Origin: an uncultured Azohydromonas sp.
GTDB lineage: Bacteria; Pseudomonadota; Gammaproteobacteria; Burkholderiales; Burkholderiaceae_C
Direction of reading: 5' to 3'
Length of the DNA stretch: 64,000 bases
Assembly (NCBI RefSeq): GCF_937926365.1
Contig: NZ_CALAOH010000019.1
Location: 37,212 to 101,211 of the forward strand
Below, in pieces: positions 18,990 to 29,227 of the stretch (its first letter is position 1; every line of letters starts with the position of its first letter). A program made the translations under genes and the position numbers. Under the pieces are notes generated by a model. The model was not told the DNA's origin, did not search any database, and saw only the letters and a list, made by a program, of their open reading frames with translations.

Positions 18990-19991
18990 GTGAACGCCGA
19001 CACCCCTTCCGATCCCCTGCGTCCCACCGATGCCGAGCGCTGGCAAGCCGACCCGGTGGGCACGAGCCTGCCCAAGCTGTCGCCGCGCTCGCGGCAGCTC
19101 TACACCACCTACTGGCTGGCTTGGCGCCGCTTCCTGGCCGGGCGCGAGGTGCCGGTGGAGCGGGCCTCGCCCATCGAGGCGGTGGCCTTCCTCACCGGCG
19201 AGCGGCTGAACCCCACCACGCAGGCGCGCTACCGGCGCGTGCTGGGGCAGGTGCATGCCGGTGGCGTGATCTGCGGCGCCCTGCCGCCCGGCAATCCCTT
19301 CGAGGAACTGGGCAACGAGGTCCCGCGGCGCGAGCAGCCGCGCTCGGTGGCCTTCACGCCACCGGAGCGGCGGCTGCTGCTGGAGCGGCTGGCGAACTGG
19401 CACCCGCTGGACGTGCAGCCGCAGCGCGACCGGCTATTGATCGCGCTGCTCCTGGACGAAGGTTTCACCTTGTCCGAGACGGCGGCGGCCCGCGTCGAGC
19501 ACCTGAGCCGTGGCGAGGACGGCACCTGGTCGCTGGAGATCGGCGGCCCCCGGCGCAGCCAGTGGCGCACGCTGCAACTCGGCGAGATCACGGCCGACGC
19601 GCTGGCGGTATGGCTGCCGCGCCTGCCCAAACCGGAGACACCGCTGATCCCGGCCCTGCCGCAGATGCGCGTACCGCTGAGCCGCCAGCCCTCCTTCCGC
19701 GCCGTGCAAGCCTTCCTGAACCACGCGCTGCAAGACGGCGTGCTGCGCCGCCTGCCCGGCGACACCGGCCCGGCGGCGCTGCGCAACAGCGCCATCGTGG
19801 CCTGGCTCAGCGAAGGCGTGCCCCACGCCGAGGTGCTGCGCCGCGCCGGCTTGCAGCGGCTGGACGCGCTGGACCGCCTGGCGCCCATGCTCGACGACCG
19901 CACCCGCGACGCCCTCTTCACCAGTCACCGCGCCCAGGAAGCTGCCGGCGTGCCGCACGCGCCGGTGGTACCGGCGGGCGGCGGCGCCTGA
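18990..19991 (+). CDS. Tyrosine-recombinase-fold protein lacking the catalytic tyrosine
   Basis: 333 residues. The N-terminal part looks like the helical core-binding domain of phage integrases (LSPRSRQLYTTYWLAWRRFLAGR, TTQARYRRVLGQVH). The C-terminal part follows the catalytic domain (DRLLIALLLDEGFTLSETAAARVEHL; AALRNSAIVAWLSEGVPHAEVLRRAGL). Key residues are missing: the first Arg is Thr (GFT), the His of HxxR is Ala, the second His is Leu (GLQ), and no Tyr stands near the end (DRLAPML). Only the second Arg (Arg265) remains. Strand cleavage is therefore unlikely; DNA binding is plausible. The start is uncertain: GTG 18990 is used, with TTG 18972 and 18975 alternatives. Next gene 52 bp on. 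Confidence 0.65.
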   Translation: MNADTPSDPLRPTDAERWQADPVGTSLPKLSPRSRQLYTTYWLAWRRFLAGREVPVERASPIEAVAFLTGERLNPTTQARYRRVLGQVHAGGVICGALPPGNPFEELGNEVPRREQPRSVAFTPPERRLLLERLANWHPLDVQPQRDRLLIALLLDEGFTLSETAAARVEHLSRGEDGTWSLEIGGPRRSQWRTLQLGEITADALAVWLPRLPKPETPLIPALPQMRVPLSRQPSFRAVQAFLNHALQDGVLRRLPGDTGPAALRNSAIVAWLSEGVPHAEVLRRAGLQRLDALDRLAPMLDDRTRDALFTSHRAQEAAGVPHAPVVPAGGGA

Positions 19992-20043
19992 TGCGGGCGT
20001 CTCACGGCCGCGCCCGGCACCGGCGGCCGCGCGGGAAGGCCGC

Positions 20044-21063
20044 ATGAGCGCGAGCCTGTTGAACCCCGGCTGGCTGCACAGCGTGCTGCGCGCGCGCGGA
20101 CTGCCGCTGCTGCCGGTGGAGCGGCTGCGCGAAGCCGTCGCGCAGTTGCGCCCCGAGCAGGCCGCCGCGCTGCGGCAGGCCTGCATGGCGCTGCAATCGG
20201 GCACGGACAGCATGGCGCAGATGAGCCAGCTGGCCGACTTCGTGCGCCTCAGCCGTCCCGAGCATGGCGACGCGCTGCGAACGGCCGGCCTGTCGGATGA
20301 CGTGGGCGATCTGCTCGCGGCGCTGGAGGCGCTGGGCGGCCAGGCGTTGTTCGATGCGCTGCGGGCACTGCCCGAACCGATGGCGATCGAAACGCTGCGG
20401 GCGCACCTGCAGCCGGTCGCCGAGCCGGTGGCGGCGACGGCGCCCGACGCCGTTTCCGGCCCGAGCCACGGCTGGCCCGAGTCCGACCTCGACTTCGATG
20501 ACGACGAGGCTCCTCCACCCTGGACACCGCCTGAAGCGGCCGGACTCGCCTCGCCCACGCAGGTGGAGGCTGTACCCGCGCGCGCGGCGCCGCTGCACCC
20601 GTCCGCCGCGCGCGTGCTGCCGCGCGGCCATCACGTCTACGGCGCCAAGGCCGCGCTGCGGGTGGAGGAGGACCGCTGGCGCACCGACGACCCGGTGCGC
20701 TGCCACACCCTGCGCCTGGAAGTCGCGCCCGCGCTGGGCGAGCGCCGCTACGACTGGGAGCACAAGATCGCGGTGCAGCTCACGGCGCGCGAGCTGCCGA
20801 GCTTCGCGGCCGTGATGCTCAACCTGCTGCCACAGCTGCAGGCCCAGGGCCACGGCGTGCTCAACGACAAGTGGCTCGAATGCCGGCGCCAGGCCGGCTC
20901 GGTGCTGGTGCGCGTCGGCCAGGGCCGCCGCGGCTGCGCCATTCCCGTGGCCGCCGGCGACCTCTACGAGCTCACGCTGCTGGCGCTGGACGCGCTGAAG
21001 GCCAACGCGCCACAGGCCGACACGGCGCAGGTGATGGCGGCGCTGCAGTCGCTGGCGGGCTGA
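20044..21063 (+). CDS. Protein with Whirly-like (ssDNA-binding) C-terminal domain
   Basis: 339 residues. N-terminal helical domain (1-125), acidic Pro-rich linker (about 135-195; DLDFDDDEAPPPWTPPEA), then a beta-rich C-terminal domain. That domain has two stretches resembling plant Whirly proteins: AKAALRV (201-207), like the KGKAAL motif, and an E-R-R-YDW-x-x-K stretch (Tyr236, Asp237, Trp238, Lys241), like QYDW.RK, each in the right order. A further strand pair is WLECRRQAGSVLVRVGQGRRGCAIPV. Whirly domains bind single-stranded DNA as tetramers. Assignment is from memory of motifs, not a search. It directly follows the recombinase-fold gene on the same strand, suggesting an operon. Confidence 0.55.
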   Translation: MSASLLNPGWLHSVLRARGLPLLPVERLREAVAQLRPEQAAALRQACMALQSGTDSMAQMSQLADFVRLSRPEHGDALRTAGLSDDVGDLLAALEALGGQALFDALRALPEPMAIETLRAHLQPVAEPVAATAPDAVSGPSHGWPESDLDFDDDEAPPPWTPPEAAGLASPTQVEAVPARAAPLHPSAARVLPRGHHVYGAKAALRVEEDRWRTDDPVRCHTLRLEVAPALGERRYDWEHKIAVQLTARELPSFAAVMLNLLPQLQAQGHGVLNDKWLECRRQAGSVLVRVGQGRRGCAIPVAAGDLYELTLLALDALKANAPQADTAQVMAALQSLAG

Positions 21064-21175
21064 CACGCGACACGCCACAGCCGCCCATTCACGGGCGGCG
21101 CCGCGACAGCGGGTTGCGGGACGCCGGACGGCACCGCAACGATGGCCGCGGGCCCTTCGGCCCCGAGGAACCGCC

Positions 21176-21628
21176 ATGCAGCGCACCGTCTTCCCCCGTG
21201 CGGCCCTGACTGCACTGCTCGCCGCCAGCGTCCCGTCCTGGGCACAGGAACTGTCCTTTGGCGAACTGGAGTCCCGCCAGCCACACCGCCTGTCGCGGGA
21301 AGAGTTGCAGCAACTCTGGCCGGGCGCGGCGGTGAGCCGCGTTTCGGCACGCGGCAACACCCACCGCTGGACCAACGACGCCGACGGCAGCTTCATCGTC
21401 TCGACCGACAACGCCGGCGCCGGCTCGCGCGCAGCCAGCAGCACGCATGGCAAATGGAGCGTCTCGGAAGACGGGCGGCTGTGCGTGACCATCGAGTGGC
21501 GCCTGCTGCCCACGGAAGACTGGTGCCGCTACGTGTTCCAGACCAACGACGGCTACTACACCACCCGCGCCGAATCGCCCGGCGCCGCGGACAAGGTGTT
21601 TCGCCTGGATATCCGCAAGAAGGGTTGA
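21176..21628 (+). CDS. Secreted DUF995-like protein
   Basis: 150 residues with a Sec signal (cleavage after PSWA, about residue 23). The rest matches the layout of DUF995-type periplasmic proteins: a leader helix segment (LSREELQQLWPGAAVSR), then short beta strands around GKWSVSEDGRLCVTIEW and EDWCRYVFQTNDGYY, with two cysteines that could pair. No function is known for this group. The RBS region GAGGAA lies just before the ATG. It follows the Whirly-like gene by 112 bp and is convergent with the flavodoxin-like gene. Confidence 0.6.
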   Translation: MQRTVFPRAALTALLAASVPSWAQELSFGELESRQPHRLSREELQQLWPGAAVSRVSARGNTHRWTNDADGSFIVSTDNAGAGSRAASSTHGKWSVSEDGRLCVTIEWRLLPTEDWCRYVFQTNDGYYTTRAESPGAADKVFRLDIRKKG

Positions 21629-21649
21629 GGCTTGGTCGGTCGCGGTGGG

Positions 21650-22141
21650 CTAGAACACGCCCAGCGCCAGCCCGGCCGCCAGCGCCGCACCCAGCTCGCG
21701 ACACGCCTCCAGCTCGGCCGGCAGCAATTGCTTGGGCGCCTGGATGGCCTGCGGCGTCTGGGCGTGGGTGCAGACGATCAGCGGCGGCGCCACGGCCTTG
21801 AGCCGCCAGCCGGTGGCGATGCGCTCGATCTGCCTTGCCGCGCCCTGCCCGTCGCTGCCGGCGCACACCAGCGCGGCGTAGGGACGGCCCTGCACGCGCT
21901 CCAGCAACGGGTAGTAGCAGCGGTCGAACAGATCCTTCAGCAGCCCGGCCATGGAACCGAGCATCTCGGGGCCGGCGAAGACATAGCCGTCGGCGCCCAG
22001 CAGGTCCTGCGGGCCAGCCTGCGGCGCCTGCAGCAGCCGTACCCGCACGCCCTCCTCGCCGCGCGCGCCCTCGGCCGCGGCTTCGGCCATCTGCCGCGCG
22101 CCGCCGGTGAAGGAGACGTGAACGATCAGCAGCGTCTTCAT
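21650..22141 (-). CDS. Flavodoxin-like NAD(P)H-dependent oxidoreductase (WrbA/iron-sulfur flavoprotein type)
   Basis: 163 residues. It starts MKTLLIVHVSFTGGARQMAEAAAEGA, the phosphate-binding loop of flavodoxin-fold FMN proteins. The ring-binding loop appears as ADGYVFAGPEMLGSMAGLLKDLFDRCYYP, and GSDGQGAARQIERIATGWRLKAV is the NADPH-dependent FMN reductase pattern. Probably a soluble FMN oxidoreductase acting on quinones or other electron acceptors. The start at 22141 fits the family N-terminus; the frame upstream is not used. It is divergent from the thioredoxin-like gene. Confidence 0.75.
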   Translation of the reverse strand: MKTLLIVHVSFTGGARQMAEAAAEGARGEEGVRVRLLQAPQAGPQDLLGADGYVFAGPEMLGSMAGLLKDLFDRCYYPLLERVQGRPYAALVCAGSDGQGAARQIERIATGWRLKAVAPPLIVCTHAQTPQAIQAPKQLLPAELEACRELGAALAAGLALGVF

Positions 22142-22261
22142 GGCTGGGTTCCTCCGGACGGGAAAGGACGGACGGGCGCCGACGCCACCGCGCGGCCGTG
22201 CCGGGCGGCGCGGGCGGCTACGCTCGGGGTCCACAGGAACATCGCTTGCACGCTTTCAACC

Positions 22262-22606
22262 ATGACTTTCAATCCCCACTACGCAGCCGTCGAACCCACC
22301 CGCGCCGAGGTCGATGCGTTGCCCGGCGCCACGGTGCTGGAATTCGGCGCGACGTGGTGCGGCATCTGCCAGGCGGCCACGCCCGACATCGCGCAGGCGC
22401 TGGACGCGCAACCCGAAGTGAGACACCTGCGCGTGGAAGACGGCCCGGGCAAGCCGCTGGGACGCTCCTACCGCATCAAGCTTTGGCCCACCCTGGTGCT
22501 GCTGCAGGACGGGCAGGAGATCGCCCGCCTGGTGCGCCCGCAAGGGGTGGAACCGATCCGGCAGGCGCTGCAGCAATTCAAGTCGCCAGCCGGCGGCGCG
22601 GCGTGA
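22262..22606 (+). CDS. Thioredoxin-like protein with CGIC active site
   Basis: 114 residues of thioredoxin fold. The redox motif is WCGIC in FGATWCGICQAATPDI, instead of the CGPC of thioredoxin 1. The cis-proline loop is KLWPTLVLLQDGQEIARLVRP. No signal peptide, so cytosolic. Change of the middle dipeptide from GP to GI should alter redox potential and substrate choice. The upstream frame (from 21632) is ignored because ATG 22262 begins the fold. Divergent from the FMN oxidoreductase, so the two may form a redox pair; this is inference. Confidence 0.85.
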   Translation: MTFNPHYAAVEPTRAEVDALPGATVLEFGATWCGICQAATPDIAQALDAQPEVRHLRVEDGPGKPLGRSYRIKLWPTLVLLQDGQEIARLVRPQGVEPIRQALQQFKSPAGGAA

Positions 22607-22627
22607 GCCGGCGCCCGGTGGGCGCAT

Positions 22628-23002
22628 TCACTCTTCTTCCTGCAGGAACTCGGTCCTGAAGGCCTCGCAGAAGTCGGCATTGCCGGCCAGCGTGAGCGTC
22701 AGCGTGTGGCGCAGCGTCTCGCTGCCCAGGCTTTCACGCTCGAAGCGGCGCGCGCCGGGGAGGTAGCGCACGCGCTGCTGCGTGCTGCTCTCGCTGGTGG
22801 CCTGCAGGTCCACGTCCCAGCTGAAACCTTCGTCGATCGGGCCGGGGCCGTCGGGGAAGCTGGCGTAGGCCCAGTCCAGCACCTGCGCGATCTCCTCCTC
22901 CAGCGCCGGCAGCGAGCGCGGTGGCACGGAGGCCATCGCGTCGAAGCCGCCGCTGCCGTCGTCGGCCTCGCTGAAGTCGAAAGTCAGGTAGTGCAGGTCC
23001 AT
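22628..23002 (-). CDS. Conserved-looking hypothetical protein
   Basis: 124 residues, acidic, no signal or membrane segment. It starts MDLHYLTFDFSEADDGSGGFDAMASV and ends in an acidic FLQEEE. The middle has an alternating hydrophobic pattern suggesting a compact alpha/beta fold (IAQVLDWAYASFPDGPGPIDEGFSWDVDLQ; TLRHTLTLTLAGNADFCEAFRTEF). I do not recognise a family. Codon use matches its neighbours. It is convergent with the thioredoxin gene and divergent (122 bp) from the second recombinase-fold gene. Confidence 0.6.
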   Translation of the reverse strand: MDLHYLTFDFSEADDGSGGFDAMASVPPRSLPALEEEIAQVLDWAYASFPDGPGPIDEGFSWDVDLQATSESSTQQRVRYLPGARRFERESLGSETLRHTLTLTLAGNADFCEAFRTEFLQEEE

Positions 23003-23124
23003 GGCGTCGGGTGCAAGTGCTTCGGGCCGCGCAGTCTGCCACCGGCGGGGCGGCCGCCGCCCGCCGCCAGAAAGCTCATCGGCGCTGCCTAGAATCCGCC
23101 CGAAATTGCCTTGGTTAGTTCCGA

Positions 23125-24123
23125 ATGAACCTGGACCTGTTCGAGACCGACACGCCCGACAGCGCCGGCCCGCTGGCGTACCAGCGCGCGCTCGATGACT
23201 GGCTGCTGGCCAGCCATGAAGCCGGCCGCGTGCGGCGCCGTTCCTCGGCTTCGGTGTACGAGGCCATGTGGTCGGCGCTGGCGCAGTGGTGCGTGGCGCG
23301 CGGCATCGCGCTGGACGACATCACGGCCGCCGACCTGGAGGCCTACATCGCCTCGCGCGGCGGCTTCGACGAGCTCACTTCGCGCTACGCGCTGCGGCTG
23401 CTGCGGCTGGTGGAGCGGGTGATGGAGCACCGGCGGCTGGCGCACGGCAAGCCCGCGAACCACGCCGCCACCGAACTGATCGCCTCGCGCGCCGACGTGC
23501 GCTTCGCCGGCTCGCACGGGCGCGACCCGCTGCCCGATGTGCTCACGGCCGCGGAGGCGCGCCAGCTGGTGAGCTTCCTGGCCGACAGCCGCCCGCGCCC
23601 GGGTGCGGCCGGCGACTGGCAGGACCTGCGCAACCGCGCCTCGGTGGCGCTGATGCTGGGCGCGGGCCTCACGCCCGGCGACGTGCGCGCACTCACGCTG
23701 GAGGGCGTGGTGAGCGAAGGCGGCCGCGTGCCCGGGCTGCCCTGGAAGCTGCGCCTGCCCGGCAACGGCAACTCGCCCGCGCGCGAGACGCCCATGGCGT
23801 CCTGGGCGGCGCGGCTGCTGGCGGCCTGGCTGCAGGTGCGGCAGCAGCAGCGCATCCCGGGGCCGATGTGCTTTCCCTCGACCAAGTCCAGCGGCAAGCC
23901 CTGGGGCAAGGTGGCGCAGTACACGGCCGCGCGCGGCGTGCTGCTGGCCGCGGGCATCGAGGACGTGGAAGGCGGCAGCTACCGGCTGCGCCACACCTTC
24001 GCGCTGCGCCAGCTGCGCAAGGGCAAGCCGGTGGCGGAAGTGGCGCGCTGGCTGGGCCTGAGCGACCCGGCCATGATGGACCGCTACAAGCGCATCCTGA
24101 TCGCGCCGGTGGAGGTGGTGTAG
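23125..24123 (+). CDS. Tyrosine recombinase/integrase-family protein with incomplete catalytic set
   Basis: 332 residues. N-terminal SAM-like core-binding domain (about 17-110; VYEAMWSALAQWCVARGIALDDITAADLEAYIASRGG) and C-terminal catalytic domain. It keeps the second Arg (Arg289, RLRHTFALRQL) and the nucleophile Tyr321 (MMDRYKRIL). The first Arg is Thr (GAGLTPGDVRAL), the His of HxxR is Tyr286, and the second His/Trp is Leu (WLGLSDPAM). The Thr change is shared with the protein at 18990. There is no adjacent tRNA, att repeat or cargo, so it does not look like a live island integrase. A chromosomal DNA-binding or specialised recombination role is possible. Confidence 0.75.
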   Translation: MNLDLFETDTPDSAGPLAYQRALDDWLLASHEAGRVRRRSSASVYEAMWSALAQWCVARGIALDDITAADLEAYIASRGGFDELTSRYALRLLRLVERVMEHRRLAHGKPANHAATELIASRADVRFAGSHGRDPLPDVLTAAEARQLVSFLADSRPRPGAAGDWQDLRNRASVALMLGAGLTPGDVRALTLEGVVSEGGRVPGLPWKLRLPGNGNSPARETPMASWAARLLAAWLQVRQQQRIPGPMCFPSTKSSGKPWGKVAQYTAARGVLLAAGIEDVEGGSYRLRHTFALRQLRKGKPVAEVARWLGLSDPAMMDRYKRILIAPVEVV

Positions 24124-24181
24124 CGAGGGCTGGCGGACAACTGCCGCATTCCGTCCGCCAAGCCGCTGCGCCCCCTGGGGT

Positions 24182-25048
24182 TCAGTCTTCGAACAGCGCC
24201 GCGCTCCAGGCGTGCACCGCCTGCCGCTGCTCGCCCAGGCCCTGGATGCCCAGCCGCATCACGTCGCCGGCCTTGAGGAACACCGGGTTGGGCTTGGCAC
24301 CCATGCCCACGCCCGGCGGCGTGCCGGTGCTGATGAGGTCGCCGGGCTCCAGCGTCATGAAGCGGCTGATGTAGCTGACCAGTTCCTTCACGCCGAACAC
24401 CATGGTGCGCGTGCTGCCGTCCTGCCAGCGCCGGCCGTTGACGTCCAGCCACATCGAGAGGTTCTGCGGATCCGGCACCTCGTCGCGCGTCACCAGCCAG
24501 GGGCCGACGGGGCCGAAGGTGTCGCAACCTTTACCCTTGTCCCAGGTGCCGCCGCGCTCCAGCTGGTACTCGCGCTCGGAGACGTCGTTGACCACGCAGT
24601 AGCCGGCGACGCACTCCAGCGCGTCCTCCTCGCTGACGTAGCGGGCGCGGCGGCCGATCACCACGCCCAGCTCCACCTCCCAGTCGGTCTTGACCGAGCC
24701 CTGGGGCAGCACCACGGGGTCGCTGGGGCCGGTCAGCGCGGTATTGGCCTTCAGGAACAGCACCGGCTCCTTGGGCACCGGCAGGTTCGACTCGGCCGCG
24801 TGGTCGGCGTAGTTCAGGCCCACGCAAATGAATTTGCCCAGGCCCTTCCAGGGCGTGCCGATGCGCGCGGGCTCGGCCAGCACGGGCAGCGTGGACGGAT
24901 CCACTTCCTGCAGCCGGCGCAGGTTCTCCGGCCGCAGCGTGTCGGCGGTGATGTCGGGGATCACGCCCGAGAGGTCGCGGACCTGGCCGTGGTCGTCGAT
25001 CAGGGCGGGACGTTCGGCGCCGCGGGCGCCATGGCGAAGGAGTTTCAT
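24182..25048 (-). CDS. Fumarylacetoacetate-hydrolase-family enzyme, likely 2,4-diketo-3-deoxy sugar-acid hydrolase
   Basis: 288 residues. FAH catalytic domain from about residue 70: GLNYADHAAE, DWEVELGVVIG (metal-binding acidic residues), NDVSEREYQ, KGCDTFGPVGPWLV, ISTGTPPGVGMG. The N-terminal domain starts MKLLRHGARGAERPALIDDHG. This closely follows the enzymes that split L-2,4-diketo-3-deoxy-fuconate or -rhamnonate in non-phosphorylative sugar oxidation. The paired SDR at 25077, 28 bp upstream on the same strand, is the expected preceding step. Acylpyruvase and ureidoglycolate-lyase annotations are alternatives for the same fold. Confidence 0.85.
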   Translation of the reverse strand: MKLLRHGARGAERPALIDDHGQVRDLSGVIPDITADTLRPENLRRLQEVDPSTLPVLAEPARIGTPWKGLGKFICVGLNYADHAAESNLPVPKEPVLFLKANTALTGPSDPVVLPQGSVKTDWEVELGVVIGRRARYVSEEDALECVAGYCVVNDVSEREYQLERGGTWDKGKGCDTFGPVGPWLVTRDEVPDPQNLSMWLDVNGRRWQDGSTRTMVFGVKELVSYISRFMTLEPGDLISTGTPPGVGMGAKPNPVFLKAGDVMRLGIQGLGEQRQAVHAWSAALFED

Positions 25049-25076
25049 GGGGTGATGGTCAGGGAGTGAAAGGGGT

Positions 25077-25826
25077 TCAGTTGGACCAGCCGCCGTCGAT
25101 GACTTGCGTGGTGCCGGTGGTGAAGGCGGACTCGTCGCTGGCGAGGTACACCGCCAGCGCGGCGATCTCCTCGGTGCTGCCCAGGCGCCCCATGGGCTGG
25201 CGCGCGACGAACAGTGCCTCGATCTCCTGCGCGGTCCTGCCGCTGGCCGAGGCCTGCGCCACGATGCGTTCGCGCAGCGAGGGCGACTCCACCGTGCCGG
25301 GGCAGATGGCGTTGCAGCGGATGCCGCGGCTGACGAAATCCGCCGCCACCGACTTGGTCAGCCCCACCACCGCCGCCTTGCTGGTGGCATAGACGAAGCG
25401 GTTGACGGGCGCCTTGATGCTGCCCGCGACGGAGGCCATGTTGATGATCGAGCCGCCGCCCCGGGTCAGCATGCCCGGCAGGAAGGAACGGATCGTGCGC
25501 GCCATCGACTTCACGTTGAGGTCGAAGGCGAAGTCCAGCTCCTCGTCGGTGCTGTCCAGCACGTCGCCCGCGTGCACGAAGCCCGCGCCGTTGAACAGCA
25601 CGTCCACCGGCTCCACCTGCGCCGCGGCGGCCTGGATGGCGGCGGCGTCGCGCACGTCCAGGCGCATCACGCGGCAGTTGGACGTACCGGCCAGCGCGTC
25701 GAGCAACGCGGCGTCGATGTCGGTGGCGATCACCCGCGCACCCTCGCGTGCGAAGGCCAGCGCCGTGGCGCGGCCAATGCCCTGCCCCGCCGCGGTGACG
25801 AAGGCAGTCTTGCCTTGCAGTCTCAT
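25077..25826 (-). CDS. SDR dehydrogenase, likely 2-keto-3-deoxy-L-fuconate/rhamnonate 4-dehydrogenase
   Basis: 249 residues, classical SDR: TAAGQGIGRA coenzyme loop with Asp at the end of strand 2 (VIATDID, favouring NAD), NGAG, catalytic Ser (MASVAGS), YATSK, and C-terminal TGTTQVIDGGWSN. The start ATG at 25826 has GGAGG 6 bases upstream. It resembles the NAD-dependent dehydrogenases of the L-fucose/L-rhamnose diketo-hydrolase route and pairs with the FAH gene downstream. The dehydratase, sugar dehydrogenase and lactonase of such a pathway are not in this window, so the pathway is inferred from the pair. Confidence 0.85.
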   Translation of the reverse strand: MRLQGKTAFVTAAGQGIGRATALAFAREGARVIATDIDAALLDALAGTSNCRVMRLDVRDAAAIQAAAAQVEPVDVLFNGAGFVHAGDVLDSTDEELDFAFDLNVKSMARTIRSFLPGMLTRGGGSIINMASVAGSIKAPVNRFVYATSKAAVVGLTKSVAADFVSRGIRCNAICPGTVESPSLRERIVAQASASGRTAQEIEALFVARQPMGRLGSTEEIAALAVYLASDESAFTTGTTQVIDGGWSN

Positions 25827-26101
25827 CAAACCCTCCTTGTTGGGAAGTTGGCCGGCCTGCAGGACGGCGGCTGTTGCGGCGCTGCGTGAGGCGGCGGAAC
25901 TTGGGTTCCCGCGACCCTGCCCTCGCGAAAGCGGCGGGAACGGCGACGTTCTTCTTTGGCCTGCGTCTTCAGCGTTCCACCGTCCCTGAAGTCACTGGTC
26001 ACGGCTCGGCTTCTTTCTAAGCGGCTGTGATAGCGCTACCCATACGGGCATTCCCTCCCGGGAAAGTCCTGAGTGCGCCACCGGCAGTGGCCCAGCGGGG
26101 T

Positions 26102-26130
26102 CTTGGCATCCGGGGCTGTGCCCGTATCTA
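26102..26130 (+). promoter_or_regulatory. Possible heat-shock (sigma-32-like) promoter before hsp20-lon
   Basis: CTTGGC (26102-26107), 13-bp spacer, CCCGTATCTA (26121-26130). It resembles the sigma-32 pattern CTTGAA-N13-CCCCAT with mismatches in both boxes, about 95 bp before the hsp20 start. The rest of the 400-bp gap from 25827 shows only short inverted GC-rich stretches and no gene. Confidence 0.3.
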
Positions 26131-26226
26131 CCGGAGACCTGGCCCCCGGCGCGCGGCGCCGAAGGGTGCGTTGATTGCTTCAAGACCGGACGGCAGCGAC
26201 CGCGCTGCGTCCCGAGGTGAGCCCCG

Positions 26227-26634
26227 ATGCCCAGCAGAAATGATCTCGAAGCCTGGATGTGGATGGAGGCCTGCAAGGCGCTGAGCCAGGCCGAGCGGCT
26301 GCAGCAGCAGTTCTTCCCAGGCGGCGGCCCCGGCGCGGGCGCCGCGATCTGGCAGCCGCCGATGGACATGGTGGAGGACGAGCACGAGATCGTGATCGTC
26401 GTCGCCATGCCGGGCGTGCCGGCCGAGCGGGTGCAGGTCAGCCGCGAGAACGGCGCGCTGCTGGTGCGCGGCTCGCGTCCGCTGCTGTTGCCGGGCCACG
26501 GGCACCGCGTGCGCAGCCTGGAGATCCCGCACGGCGTGTTCGAGCGGCGCATCGCGCTGCCGCCGGGCCGCTTCGAGCTCAACCCGCCCACGCTGCGCGA
26601 CGGCTGCCTGGTGCTGCACCTGATCAAACGCTAG
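26227..26634 (+). CDS. Small heat-shock protein (Hsp20/alpha-crystallin family)
   Basis: 135 residues. ATP-independent holdase chaperone. The alpha-crystallin domain occupies about residues 42-135: WQPPMDMVEDEHEIVIVVAMPGVPAERVQVSRENGALLVRG, then SLEIPHGVFERRIALPPGRF and TLRDGCLVLHLIKR. The usual C-terminal I-x-I tail is missing because the protein ends directly at the domain, which could limit large oligomers. The N-terminal arm is aromatic (WMWMEA, QQFFPGG). It lies 9 bp before lon on the same strand, a holdase-protease pair. Confidence 0.9.
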   Translation: MPSRNDLEAWMWMEACKALSQAERLQQQFFPGGGPGAGAAIWQPPMDMVEDEHEIVIVVAMPGVPAERVQVSRENGALLVRGSRPLLLPGHGHRVRSLEIPHGVFERRIALPPGRFELNPPTLRDGCLVLHLIKR

Positions 26635-26643
26635 GGAGGCCAC

Positions 26644-29106
<2,463 letters not shown>

Positions 29107-29227
29107 GCGACGGCGGCTGCACTGCTGTCCGTCATCGAGCCAGGCACACCCGCCGATCCGGGCGGCCATGCTCAACGGGACTCGACGCTGACGGCGGACA
29201 AGTCCTGAAGAGCAGGCGCGGCCTTCA

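Noticed and set aside
23125..24123. Integrase of a genomic island
   Set aside because: No tRNA, direct att repeats or mobile cargo around it, codon use matches neighbours, and three catalytic positions are changed.
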